A stretch of 64,000 nucleotides of DNA. It comes from Leptospira sp. (GTDB lineage: Bacteria > Spirochaetota > Leptospiria > Leptospirales > Leptospiraceae). Shown one piece after another: positions 18,702 through 27,080 of the stretch; position 1 is the stretch's first letter; each line of letters begins with the position of its first letter. The position numbers were made by a program, and so were the translations under genes. The DNA is taken from assembly GCA_002786225.1 (NCBI GenBank), contig PEQN01000007.1, forward strand, positions 41,811-105,810, given 5' to 3'. Under the pieces are notes generated by a model. That model searched no databases. It had not been told where the DNA came from and saw only the letters and a program-made list of their open reading frames with translations.

Positions 18702-19568
18702 ATGTCCTATCAAACTCAAAACAAATCCTACATCCATATCTTAGCAATTATTCCAGGCAATCCAGGTATCGCTGAATACTATAAACCTTTTGAAAAAATA
18801 CTGGAACAATTCACAAAGAGTCAATATAAAATTCATACATTAAACTACAAAGGCTTCCAGGATTCTGAACAAGATAGACTGTTCAATCTCAAGGAAGAAC
18901 TTGCATATAAAATAGAACAAATAGAAAATCTCATTCAATCTTATCGAAAAATAAATCCAATTTTAAAATTAAATGATTTCAAAATTACTTTACTGGGTCA
19001 TAGCATTGGATCTTGGATTGCTCATGAGATTCTAGAACAAAAACCGAATCTAGAAATTGATAAAGTCATTTATATTTTTCCATTTTTACATAAGGATAAA
19101 TCTTCTATGATTCAGAATCTATTAGGCCTTATCTTGAGATTGCCGTTCTTAGATAAATGCATACTGAGACTTTACCAAGTGATTCGAAGACTGCCTGATT
19201 TTTTTCTTAAAATCGTATTGAATTCTAAACTCAAAGCGATGAATGACCAAGGTCGATATGTTACATGGAAATATTTTATTGAATTCAAGCATATTTTAAA
19301 ATCTATCTTTTTCCTTGCCAAAACGGAATTTCAAATTCTACCCAATCAACTACAGATAGATTCTTTTGAATATAGATTAAAGGATAGATATTTCTTGTAT
19401 AACACAAATGATATGTGGGCTCCTGAATCCAGCTTAAATCAATTAAAGCTTAGATACATGGATCTTAACTATTCACTGTTTCATGGTAGCTTACATGATT
19501 TTTGTGTTACTGATGAAGGAAACCAATGGGTAAGCAAAGAAATTATTAAAATATTAACTTTGAAATAA
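18702..19568 (+). CDS. Lipid-droplet-associated-hydrolase-like alpha/beta hydrolase
   Basis: This alpha/beta hydrolase resembles the LDAH (DUF2305) family: IPGNPGIAEYY near the N-terminus, the nucleophile elbow GHSIGSW, an acidic site around TNDMWAPES and a terminal His in GSLHDFC. LDAH proteins in eukaryotes associate with lipid droplets; bacterial members are less studied. I chose ATG at 18702 (288 residues) because the domain starts soon after; a TTG at 18651 with GGTGAG just upstream would add 17 residues and is a fair alternative. Substrate is probably an ester lipid, by inference. It stands alone, upstream of a PilZ gene with its own ribosome binding site. Confidence 0.78.
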   Translation: MSYQTQNKSYIHILAIIPGNPGIAEYYKPFEKILEQFTKSQYKIHTLNYKGFQDSEQDRLFNLKEELAYKIEQIENLIQSYRKINPILKLNDFKITLLGHSIGSWIAHEILEQKPNLEIDKVIYIFPFLHKDKSSMIQNLLGLILRLPFLDKCILRLYQVIRRLPDFFLKIVLNSKLKAMNDQGRYVTWKYFIEFKHILKSIFFLAKTEFQILPNQLQIDSFEYRLKDRYFLYNTNDMWAPESSLNQLKLRYMDLNYSLFHGSLHDFCVTDEGNQWVSKEIIKILTLK

Positions 19569-19633
19569 AATATTCTTCTTTCCATTCTATTTCAAAATAA
19601 AAATAATTAACATTCTATAAACCAGGAGGAACC

Positions 19634-20254
19634 ATGTCCGTCTTTCAACAAAACTTACCAGTTACTATTGTACCACAAATAAATAATGAAAATGGAATCA
19701 AGTTTCAAGGAATTTTAGATAAAATGGAATCCAACTCTATGAAAATCAAGATGGATGATTCCTTTTTCAAAGATGACATCCAAGGCTCTGTCTCCGTAGA
19801 ATTTACAATGTCTAATTATAATTTTGTTTTTGAATCGGAAATACTTACTAGAGAACATAGTTCGTTTATTAATATTTCAAAACCTAAAGTGATTCATAAA
19901 AGCCAAATTAGAAAGATGCAAAGACTTAGAACAAACATCCCTTTTAATTTCACATTATGGACAGAAGGTGGACGATTCGATGCTTTCATAACTGATATCA
20001 GCACCGTTGGCATCAAGATTCGCACAACCAAACAACTTAGTAAGAATCTCTTGTTGAGCTTAAATGTTTACGTTCCCGGAGGGAGCTTACGTTTTATCTG
20101 CCAAGGATTGGTAATGTGGTGTAGAGCTGAGAACGAAGATGAAATTAATTATTTAGCAGGTATTAAATTTACCACACTATCTATAGATGCTATGAAAAAA
20201 GTTGATAAATACATTCGAGACAACCTCGGTAAGGAACAATTTGTTGACTCTTAA
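19634..20254 (+). CDS. PilZ-domain protein
   Basis: The 206-residue protein has a PilZ domain in its C-terminal half, with RKMQR (RxxxR) near residue 94 and DISTVG (DxSxxG) near 122, the paired motifs that bind cyclic di-GMP. The N-terminal half (about 1-90) forms a beta-rich region similar to YcgR-N/flagellar-brake proteins in layout. It may tune motility or envelope processes in response to c-di-GMP. A strong ribosome binding site, AGGAGGA, precedes ATG. It is convergent with a small membrane protein gene. C-di-GMP binding is inferred from motifs. Confidence 0.82.
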   Translation: MSVFQQNLPVTIVPQINNENGIKFQGILDKMESNSMKIKMDDSFFKDDIQGSVSVEFTMSNYNFVFESEILTREHSSFINISKPKVIHKSQIRKMQRLRTNIPFNFTLWTEGGRFDAFITDISTVGIKIRTTKQLSKNLLLSLNVYVPGGSLRFICQGLVMWCRAENEDEINYLAGIKFTTLSIDAMKKVDKYIRDNLGKEQFVDS

Positions 20255-20282
20255 CTGTTTCCTTTCTTATAGCATAAAGTTC

Positions 20283-20774
20283 TTAGCTCTTACCTAAAAA
20301 CTTACGAATATCTACAGGTATATCGGTGAAAGTATCGTATTTTTTTTTCTTACCACCAGGCATAGAAACATAATAAAATCCATTTAAGATTTCGAGAAAA
20401 TAATCTGGCTTTTTTTTATTATGAATGGATCTATTATCTAATTCCTTTACCATCTTTTGGTACTTAGGTGGTATCTGAACCCAGTCTTTATAAACTTGGA
20501 TCATACCCCCATCATTTACAGTCCAAAGACCATCTTCATGGAGAATTTTAACTCCATTGTAATCGAACACTTCCAAAACTTTAATATCATCATTAGTCTT
20601 TTTTGTTTTTGGATCAACTAAACCATCTTGTCTATAGGTAGTCCTTGATCGAATTTCATTCTTTTTTGAGGGAGATTTTCTTTTAGTGATTACAAGAAGG
20701 AAAAGCAATAATCCAGCAATGCCTAGTGAGATTAATATTCGAATCTCAGCTTCCTTTAAGTCAAAATAAGACAC
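20283..20774 (-). CDS. Hypothetical membrane-anchored protein (163 aa)
   Basis: I do not recognise this protein. It has one N-terminal transmembrane helix (about residues 11-28, ILISLGIAGLLLFLLVITK) and a basic, soluble remainder with two aromatic strand segments (VKILHEDGLWTVNDGG and FYYVSMPGGKKKKYD). The topology suggests a single-pass protein. It starts two bases after the stop of the LEA14-like gene and is probably co-transcribed with it and the Nudix gene. Function unknown. Confidence 0.7.
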   Translation of the reverse strand: MSYFDLKEAEIRILISLGIAGLLLFLLVITKRKSPSKKNEIRSRTTYRQDGLVDPKTKKTNDDIKVLEVFDYNGVKILHEDGLWTVNDGGMIQVYKDWVQIPPKYQKMVKELDNRSIHNKKKPDYFLEILNGFYYVSMPGGKKKKYDTFTDIPVDIRKFLGKS

Positions 20775-20776
20775 TA

Positions 20777-21337
20777 CTACTTGGAACTTCCTCTCAATTT
20801 TGCTTTTTGTATTTCTTTAACAGGAATATCAATATTTCCGAATAAAGTACTATACTTAACGTTGCCTTGTATAAGAAATTCTGTTTCCTTATTATCCTTT
20901 AAATCACTAACTAATTTTATTGCTATTCTTAGTAGCTTAGCATCTAATCTCTCTTCAAATTCAGAGTTAATTTTAAGTGGAATTTGAACGGTAGTTTTGG
21001 AAGGAACATTTATTTCTGTTTCAGAAAGAATTTTTCCTAGCTTATCTTCTCGCCCTTCATTTATTAATGATATATCTAAATCGAAAGAATAAATTTTTAC
21101 ATCACTTGTATTTGGATTATGAAAAGATACTTCAGTATCAAATACTAACTTCGGTGTAAGACTGAACAAACCACTCGTTTGGTAATTTTTCACCGAAATA
21201 GAGCTAAAGTCAATTTCACATTTCTTAAGATTATCTACATTTTGAATATCAGCAAAGATGCATGTTTGCAAGTTGATACAAATAATTAATAGCATTGAAA
21301 AATTAGTATATATATTATTTCTAATATATTTTTTCAT
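20777..21337 (-). CDS. LEA14/WHy-like secreted protein
   Basis: The protein (186 residues from ATG at 21337) has a signal peptide ending around CIFAD, then a single beta-sandwich domain of the LEA14/WHy type: FDTEVSFHNPNTSDVKIYSFDLDI is the diagnostic strand-turn pattern, followed by VPSKTTVQIPLKI. In bacteria such proteins are periplasmic or lipid-anchored and of unclear role, often linked to stress tolerance. A longer frame to 21376 exists but adds 13 residues inside the Nudix gene; the chosen start places MKK directly before the hydrophobic segment. It overlaps or abuts the Nudix stop. Confidence 0.72.
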   Translation of the reverse strand: MKKYIRNNIYTNFSMLLIICINLQTCIFADIQNVDNLKKCEIDFSSISVKNYQTSGLFSLTPKLVFDTEVSFHNPNTSDVKIYSFDLDISLINEGREDKLGKILSETEINVPSKTTVQIPLKINSEFEERLDAKLLRIAIKLVSDLKDNKETEFLIQGNVKYSTLFGNIDIPVKEIQKAKLRGSSK

Positions 21338-21338
21338 A

Positions 21339-21902
21339 TTAATAATCCTTAATGTTCCTATAGAATTTGCCAACACGAGTGTAGCCCAATGTATTATCTC
21401 TTCGGTCTCTCAAGAAAGTCTCTAAAGAAAATTGAACTGCGGAGAACGCAATTTCTTTCCAAGGAATATCTTCTTCATTATACAACTCAACCTCAAGACT
21501 TTCTTCTCCTGGTGAAAAATTTAAATCTACAAGATCGGCAAGAAAAATCATATAAATCTGATTGATATGAGGAATGCTATATACTGATTGTAAGCTAATG
21601 ATCTTTATATTCGCTTTTGCTTCCTCTGCAGTTTCTCTGATAGCACCTTCTTCTACTGTTTCTGCGTTCTCCATGTAGCCGCAAGGTAAAGTCCACTTCC
21701 CATAACGAGGTTCTATTGCTCTCTTACAAAGCAAAATCTTGTCCTCCCAAACTGGTAGAGCACCAACTATAATCTTTGGATTGGAATAATGAATTTCGCC
21801 ACAGGATTTGCAGATGTGTCGAGGTAGACTATCTCCCGGAGGAATCAAAAAGTTCAATTGATCAGAACCGCATAAACTACAGTATTTCAGACATCCCTCC
21901 AA
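21339..21902 (-). CDS. Nudix hydrolase with zinc ribbon
   Basis: The 187-residue protein has an N-terminal zinc ribbon (Cys8, Cys11, Cys31, Cys34) and a Nudix box at about residues 75-95 ([20 protein letters not shown]), where the final Gly of the consensus is replaced. The layout resembles the NudC/ADP-ribose pyrophosphatase group. It would hydrolyse a nucleoside diphosphate linked to another moiety. It heads a minus-strand unit with the LEA14-like and membrane proteins, and is divergent from the MCE gene. The precise substrate is not inferable. Confidence 0.87.
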   Translation of the reverse strand: MEGCLKYCSLCGSDQLNFLIPPGDSLPRHICKSCGEIHYSNPKIIVGALPVWEDKILLCKRAIEPRYGKWTLPCGYMENAETVEEGAIRETAEEAKANIKIISLQSVYSIPHINQIYMIFLADLVDLNFSPGEESLEVELYNEEDIPWKEIAFSAVQFSLETFLRDRRDNTLGYTRVGKFYRNIKDY

Positions 21903-21964
21903 AAAATAGATTGCCAGTGTGATTCGTTCAATCTAATCTATGTACTTAGAAATTCAACCTTTTC

Positions 21965-22762
21965 ATGAAAAAAGAAATGATCGCAGCCTTCCTTTTTCTA
22001 GGAGCATTATCCTATGCATTCTTCTACACTATTATTAGTGTAGATAGTAAAATGAAAATGCATCCCTACCGCTCCAAAATCTACTATAGTAAGATTGATG
22101 GGCTGCTCGAAGGCGCCGAGGTTTATGTTAAGGGAATAGAAAAAGGTTATGTTTACTCTATCGATATTGTGGATCTAGATCAAGTTCCCGACAAAAGATA
22201 TTTAGATAAGGATGCCTTGAAGGCTATCGAAGTAACTTTTGCACTAAAGGAACCCTTAACCTTGTGGAATAATTACAAAATCAAATTTAAAACTAAAACA
22301 CTTTTTTCCGGAAGGGTCATAGATATAGACCCAGGTAATTTCGAGGACAAAAATACTGCTATCTATAATCCATTTTACTTAGAGACTGAAAGAAAACCCG
22401 ATTTTTTTCCATCGGCAACTTTCATAGATAATTTCTTTGAAGCAGCAAATACTGTAATTGTTGAAAATAAAAATGATATACGTATTATAACTCAAAATTC
22501 CAGAGAAATAACCGACAAATTACTCTCCAATGAAGGAACTATTCCTCGTATCATTAACTCAACTGAAATGTATGATGCTTTAGATCTTACTGTCAACGAT
22601 CTGGCTATACTTTCTAAAGAAGGACGACGTTATACGGAAGCAAATCGAAAGCTTGAAAATACTCATCCAATTCCCTTCTTCATATCATCTTCTTTCTTTG
22701 GAACTTATACACTCACAGGAAGATATGTTGAGCCGATTACCAATATACAACAGTTTCCTTAG
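21965..22762 (+). CDS. MCE-domain (MlaD-like) protein
   Basis: The 265-residue protein has an N-terminal membrane anchor (about 5-25) and an MCE domain (about 35-125) with YYSKIDGLLEGAEVYVKGI and LFSGRVIDIDPG, the typical start and end of the fold. MCE proteins form hexameric rings that shuttle lipids between inner and outer membranes with an ABC permease/ATPase (MlaEF). No mlaE or mlaF homologue is beside it; the partners must be elsewhere. The C-terminal part (about 145-265) is helical and may extend the tunnel. It is followed by a glycosyltransferase whose ribosome binding site overlaps its stop codon. Confidence 0.85.
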   Translation: MKKEMIAAFLFLGALSYAFFYTIISVDSKMKMHPYRSKIYYSKIDGLLEGAEVYVKGIEKGYVYSIDIVDLDQVPDKRYLDKDALKAIEVTFALKEPLTLWNNYKIKFKTKTLFSGRVIDIDPGNFEDKNTAIYNPFYLETERKPDFFPSATFIDNFFEAANTVIVENKNDIRIITQNSREITDKLLSNEGTIPRIINSTEMYDALDLTVNDLAILSKEGRRYTEANRKLENTHPIPFFISSSFFGTYTLTGRYVEPITNIQQFP

Positions 22763-22776
22763 GAGAATTATAATTT

Positions 22777-23856
22777 TTGAAAGTAGCAATAATTCATGAT
22801 TGGCTCACAGGTCTGCGTGGTGGGGAAAAAGTTCTAGATTCCTTATTAAAGCTTTACCCTGAAGCGGATCTCTTCACATTAATTTACAACAAAGGTAAGT
22901 TAAATGCTAGAATTGAGAATAGAAATATAATTACTGCATTTACTGATAATCTTCCTTTTAAATCAACAAAGTACAGATGGTATCTTCCTTTATTTCCTAC
23001 GGCAATAGAATCATTTGACTTAAGAGATTATGATTTAATTCTCTCGTCCTCACATTGTGTTGCTAAAGGAATCATCCCCCATCCCAATAGCTTTCATCTA
23101 TCCTATGTACATTCTCCCATGCGATATGTTTGGGATATGTTTTATGATTATTTTCCAAAACGGAAAGGTTTATCTTTTTTCTTTTACCAAGTGGTTGCTA
23201 ACTACTTACGAAATTGGGATAGTGCATCTGCTACAAGAGTAGATTACTTTACCTGTAATTCTGATTTTGTAGGCAAAAGAATTCAAAAATACTATAGACG
23301 CGACTACAAAGTGATCCACCCGCCTTGTCTTCCGGAAGGTTTCAAAGTTTTCAATAGAGAAAAGGAAGATTTCTACCTTATGGTTTCAGCCTTTGCTCCG
23401 TATAAAAAAATTGACTTAGCTATCGAAGCCTTTCGAGCCAATGGAAAAAAATTAATTATTGTTGGTGGCGGCCAAGATGAAGCTAAAATTAAAAAAAACC
23501 TTCCATCCAATGTAACTATCTTGAAGGGAATTGAAAGGGAAGAAGTGGAAGGCTACTATTCCAGAGCGCGGGGTTTTATTTTTCCAGGAATGGAAGACTT
23601 TGGGATTACTCCTGTTGAGGCACAAGGATTTTGCACTCCTGTAATCGCCTTTGGCAAGGGAGGAGCTCTAGAAACAGTTATTCCAGGCAAAACTGGAGTT
23701 TTTTTCCCTGAACAAACTATAGAATCCTTAAACGGTGCAATTTTAGATTCTGAAAGAATCTCTTATAAAAATTCTGATTTTCAAAAATCCGTGAATCGAT
23801 TCACAGAAGAAAAATTCATCAACGAAATTAAGAATACCGTCGATAGACATAAATAG
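22777..23856 (+). CDS. Glycosyltransferase family 4
   Basis: The 359-residue protein is a GT-B glycosyltransferase. It has an N-terminal HDWLTGLRGGEKVL, typical of a GT4 subfamily, and a C-terminal donor-site motif around GFIFPGMEDFGITPVEAQGF (EDFGITPVE). It begins with TTG at 22777, supported by AGGAGA 10 bases upstream. It lies between the MCE gene and flbD in a run of same-strand genes. A role in envelope polysaccharide is likely; the acceptor is unknown. Confidence 0.9.
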   Translation: MKVAIIHDWLTGLRGGEKVLDSLLKLYPEADLFTLIYNKGKLNARIENRNIITAFTDNLPFKSTKYRWYLPLFPTAIESFDLRDYDLILSSSHCVAKGIIPHPNSFHLSYVHSPMRYVWDMFYDYFPKRKGLSFFFYQVVANYLRNWDSASATRVDYFTCNSDFVGKRIQKYYRRDYKVIHPPCLPEGFKVFNREKEDFYLMVSAFAPYKKIDLAIEAFRANGKKLIIVGGGQDEAKIKKNLPSNVTILKGIEREEVEGYYSRARGFIFPGMEDFGITPVEAQGFCTPVIAFGKGGALETVIPGKTGVFFPEQTIESLNGAILDSERISYKNSDFQKSVNRFTEEKFINEIKNTVDRHK

Positions 23857-23883
23857 AGAATCTCAGGAAGAAGGTAATATCTT

Positions 23884-24081
23884 TTGATCGTAGTACATAG
23901 ATTAAAAGGCGAGGAATTTGTAATCAATGCAAATCTCATTGAGACCATTGAAGCAAATCCCGATACAGTGATCAGTTTAACAACTGACCGCAAATTTGTT
24001 GTAAAAGAATCAGTACCTGAAGTTCTAAAATTGATTAAAAATTATCATAAAGAAGTCATACAAAAACCTATGGAAGGATAG
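23884..24081 (+). CDS. flbD: FlbD family flagellar protein
   Basis: FlbD is a small (65-residue) conserved protein encoded with motA/motB in spirochaetes and some other flagellates. IVVHRLKGEEFVINANLIETIE and the TTDRKFVVKESVPEV segment match the family. The start is TTG with GGAAGAAGG upstream. Its role in the motor or its expression is not well defined. It opens the flagellar motor block and precedes motA by 26 bases. Confidence 0.9.
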   Translation: MIVVHRLKGEEFVINANLIETIEANPDTVISLTTDRKFVVKESVPEVLKLIKNYHKEVIQKPMEG

Positions 24082-24107
24082 GTAAGGAATTAGCATAGGG
24101 TTCTCTT

Positions 24108-24890
24108 ATGGATATAGCAACAGTCATTGGTTTAGGTGTAGGTGTATTTCTTCTTTTGTTTGGAACTATCCAAGCAGGACTATCACCCTTGGATTTAATA
24201 GACATTCCTTCGGTCTTTATTACGTTTGGGGGTGCTACTGCCGCAACTGTAATTTCTGCCCCATGGGAGAGTACATTAATTCTTGGGAAAATCACTCAAA
24301 AAGCCTTCCAAACTCCAAAATTTGATCTACCAAATTTAATAACCACCTTGGTTTCCTTTTCAGAAAAAGCGCGTCGTGAAGGTCTTCTTGCCTTAGAAGA
24401 TGATATCAATGATTTGCCTGAAGAATTCCTTAGAAAGGGAATTCAATTAGTTGTGGATGGAACGGACCCAGAACTTGTTCGAAATATTATGGAAACTGAA
24501 ATAGATAATATCGCCAAACGCCACAATAACGGTAAGTTATGGTGGGACTCTTGGGGGGGTCTTGCCCCTGGATTTGGAATGTTAGGAACTCTAATCGGAC
24601 TTATTGCGATGTTAAATAACTTAGGAGCTGGTGACCCGGCTGCGATCGGTGCTGGTATGTCAGCCGCCCTCATTACAACCTTGTATGGTTCTCTTGGTGC
24701 CAACTTAATTGCGATTCCTTTTGTTCGAAAATTAACACGCCGTAGTGAAGATGAACTTTTGGTGAAACAAGTAATGGTTGAAGGAACACTTTCGATTCAA
24801 TCAGGGGACAACCCAAGAATTGTAAAAGAAAAATTAGCAAGCTTCCTAGCACCAGCTGACCGTGTAGCCTTGAAAGAGGAAGAAAGCTAA
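24108..24890 (+). CDS. motA: Flagellar motor stator protein MotA
   Basis: MotA forms the stator ring that couples ion flow to flagellar rotation. The 260 residues carry four hydrophobic segments, with the cytoplasmic loop between the second and third. The conserved GLAPGFGMLGTLIGLIAML segment (third helix) and SAALITTLYGSLGANLIAIP (fourth) are present. Its TAA overlaps the motB ATG by one base. It is part of flbD-motA-motB-fliL, standard in spirochaetes. No anomaly. Confidence 0.97.
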   Translation: MDIATVIGLGVGVFLLLFGTIQAGLSPLDLIDIPSVFITFGGATAATVISAPWESTLILGKITQKAFQTPKFDLPNLITTLVSFSEKARREGLLALEDDINDLPEEFLRKGIQLVVDGTDPELVRNIMETEIDNIAKRHNNGKLWWDSWGGLAPGFGMLGTLIGLIAMLNNLGAGDPAAIGAGMSAALITTLYGSLGANLIAIPFVRKLTRRSEDELLVKQVMVEGTLSIQSGDNPRIVKEKLASFLAPADRVALKEEES

Positions 24891-25720
24891 TGGCAAAGAA
24901 GGTTAAATGTCCCGAATGTGTTCAGAAAGTTGCTGAATACATGCTAACCTACGGAGACATGGTTACCCTTCTTTTATGCTTTTTTATTATGCTTTATACA
25001 ACTGGTAAAACAGATGCAAGAGAAATGCATATCATTTTATCAGCTTTCAAATCGACCACAGGTTTGTTCACAGGTGGACAGACTTTATCCAAGGGTAGCT
25101 TAGAAGAAATGGGAATGACTATAGAGAGCCTTCCATCCCAAACCCAAGGTCGAAATCTTTCTAAATCCAATAAGGATGCGACAGAGGTGTTCAAGCCAGA
25201 AATTCAAGCAGGAAAGGTAAGAGTTTCAGAAGATGAAAGAGGTTTAATTATATCCTTAGTGGGTGCTGATTATTTTTATCCTGGATCTGCCATCTTAACT
25301 CCCGCGATCAAAGAAACTCTTGCGAAAGCTGCTGGTTTAATAAAGACCTTGGATCGTTTTGTTCGAGTCGAAGGCCACAGTGATATGGATGCAATCACAC
25401 CGTCTGGATTTAGTAACCGAGAAGAAAGAGAGTATTTAAACAACTGGGATTTAGCAGGTGCAAGATCGATTAACTCCACTGTTTTTATGATTAATGCCAA
25501 AGAATTAGACCCAAGTAAATTCCAAGCTGTTAGTTTTGGAAGTTATAGACCTCTTGCTTTGGAAAATTTAGGTACTCCTGAAGCTAAAGCTTTCAACCGA
25601 AGAATAGATATAGTTATACTTACTGAAAAATCTACAAAACGAAAAACTTATGAACCATCATTTGGTTTACCTGAGGCTAGATTTCCACAGACTGAGTCAA
25701 CAACTGAGGGCAATGAATAG
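24890..25720 (+). CDS. motB: Flagellar motor stator protein MotB
   Basis: MotB anchors the stator to peptidoglycan and carries the ion-binding aspartate. In 276 residues there is a single helix with the catalytic Asp at residue 23 (TYGDMVTLLLCFFIML), a plug/linker, and an OmpA-like peptidoglycan-binding domain (about 110-250) with VEGHSDMDAI and a late NRRIDIVI. It overlaps motA by one base. CPEC near residues 7-10 at the N-terminus is a notable CxxC-type motif of unknown meaning. Confidence 0.96.
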   Translation: MAKKVKCPECVQKVAEYMLTYGDMVTLLLCFFIMLYTTGKTDAREMHIILSAFKSTTGLFTGGQTLSKGSLEEMGMTIESLPSQTQGRNLSKSNKDATEVFKPEIQAGKVRVSEDERGLIISLVGADYFYPGSAILTPAIKETLAKAAGLIKTLDRFVRVEGHSDMDAITPSGFSNREEREYLNNWDLAGARSINSTVFMINAKELDPSKFQAVSFGSYRPLALENLGTPEAKAFNRRIDIVILTEKSTKRKTYEPSFGLPEARFPQTESTTEGNE

Positions 25721-25769
25721 TTTTTATGAATAAGATCATTTTTAATTATAAGGAAAGGAGGGATCTTTA

Positions 25770-26297
25770 ATGGGTGATTCAGAGATAGATGAAGAAGAAG
25801 GTGGGTTAGCCGACGGTGGGTCTGCTGGGATTGGTACATCTCCAATTGTTAAATGGTTACTATACATTGCTGGTGCAATTTTTGGAATTATCATTGTTGC
25901 AGTAATTGCAATGTTAGTTGCTCAAAGAACAGCAACCTCAGTATTCAAAGAACAGAAGAACATAGCATTAGTGAAAGCGCCTCCTCCTTTGGATACTTTT
26001 ATGATTGAGGATGAATTCAGAATCAATACAGCTGATATTGGTGAATCGCACTTCGTAAAAATGAAATTGGTATTTGGAATTGAAAGCGGACAACCTGCAC
26101 TTTCTCAAGAATTAGCCTCGAGAAAAGCGCAAATGCAGAACTTGATCAATTTAATTATATCTCGAAAGACTAAAGATGAGTTGAAGACAATAACTCAACA
26201 ACTTGACCTAAGAGAAGAAATTAAAGCTCATATCAATCACATACTTACCAATGGAAAAATAAAAGAAGTCTACTTTACAGAGTTCATCATAAATTAA
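25770..26297 (+). CDS. fliL: Flagellar basal body-associated protein FliL
   Basis: FliL surrounds the stator and affects torque and stator stability. The 175 residues have an acidic N-terminus, one transmembrane helix (about 30-53) and a stomatin-like periplasmic domain, ending with IKEVYFTEFIIN, typical of the family. A strong ribosome binding site AAGGAGGG precedes ATG. It closes the motor block. The next gene is kdsB, not fliM. Confidence 0.93.
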   Translation: MGDSEIDEEEGGLADGGSAGIGTSPIVKWLLYIAGAIFGIIIVAVIAMLVAQRTATSVFKEQKNIALVKAPPPLDTFMIEDEFRINTADIGESHFVKMKLVFGIESGQPALSQELASRKAQMQNLINLIISRKTKDELKTITQQLDLREEIKAHINHILTNGKIKEVYFTEFIIN

Positions 26298-26319
26298 TTT
26301 CCTGTAATTTTATCTCAAT

Positions 26320-27072
26320 ATGAAACATAAAGTTATAGGGATTATACCAGCAAGATATGGAAGCTCTCGTTTCCCAGGTAAGCCTTTAATTAAGATAGGT
26401 TCCAAATCCATGATTCATTGGACCTATCAATCTTCTTCCAATTGTAAATCCTTAGATGATATAATTGTTGCTACTGATGATGATAGAATTTTTCAAGAAG
26501 TACAATCCTTTGGTGGAAAAGCAATGATGACTCGAACAGATCATGTCTCTGGAACGGATCGCTTGATTGAAGTCGTTCAATCCTTAGACAAAAATGTTGA
26601 TATTACAAATCATGTAATTGTTAATATCCAAGGTGATGAACCAGGAATTGAATCAGAGTTAATTGAAGGCGTTGTTCAATTAAAACTCAAAGAACCTTCA
26701 TGGGCTATGACAACCGCAGCTGTTCCAATGTCTTATGAGGAAGCTAAGGATCCGAACCGCGTCAAGGTCATTTTTACCCATCATTATCAAGCGATTTATT
26801 TCTCACGATCCATCATTCCATATGCTCTCAAGCAACAAAATCTATACTATAGACATTTAGGAATCTATTGCTACGAAATAGATTTTCTGAAGAAATACAA
26901 TAGCCTGCCTGAAAGTAAATTAGAGTCTTCCGAATCCTTGGAGCAACTTCGCGCAATAGAAGCAGGCTACTCCATTGGAATTCATTTAGCGAACAAAGCT
27001 TCTTTATCTATAGATCATCCTGAAGATGTAGCACTGGTAGAGGAGGATTTTAAATCCCGAGGTTGGATCTGA
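26320..27072 (+). CDS. kdsB: 3-deoxy-manno-octulosonate cytidylyltransferase (CMP-KDO synthetase)
   Basis: KdsB activates KDO with CTP for lipopolysaccharide core synthesis. The 250 residues contain IIPARYGSSRFPGKPL (nucleotide-binding loop) at the N-terminus, VNIQGDEPGIE (about 107-117) and YRHLGIYCYEIDFL. The length is normal. It follows fliL by 22 bases and may be co-transcribed with the motor genes, but no functional link is known. It is convergent with the TolC-like gene. Confidence 0.96.
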   Translation: MKHKVIGIIPARYGSSRFPGKPLIKIGSKSMIHWTYQSSSNCKSLDDIIVATDDDRIFQEVQSFGGKAMMTRTDHVSGTDRLIEVVQSLDKNVDITNHVIVNIQGDEPGIESELIEGVVQLKLKEPSWAMTTAAVPMSYEEAKDPNRVKVIFTHHYQAIYFSRSIIPYALKQQNLYYRHLGIYCYEIDFLKKYNSLPESKLESSESLEQLRAIEAGYSIGIHLANKASLSIDHPEDVALVEEDFKSRGWI

Positions 27073-27080
27073 GGAATATT

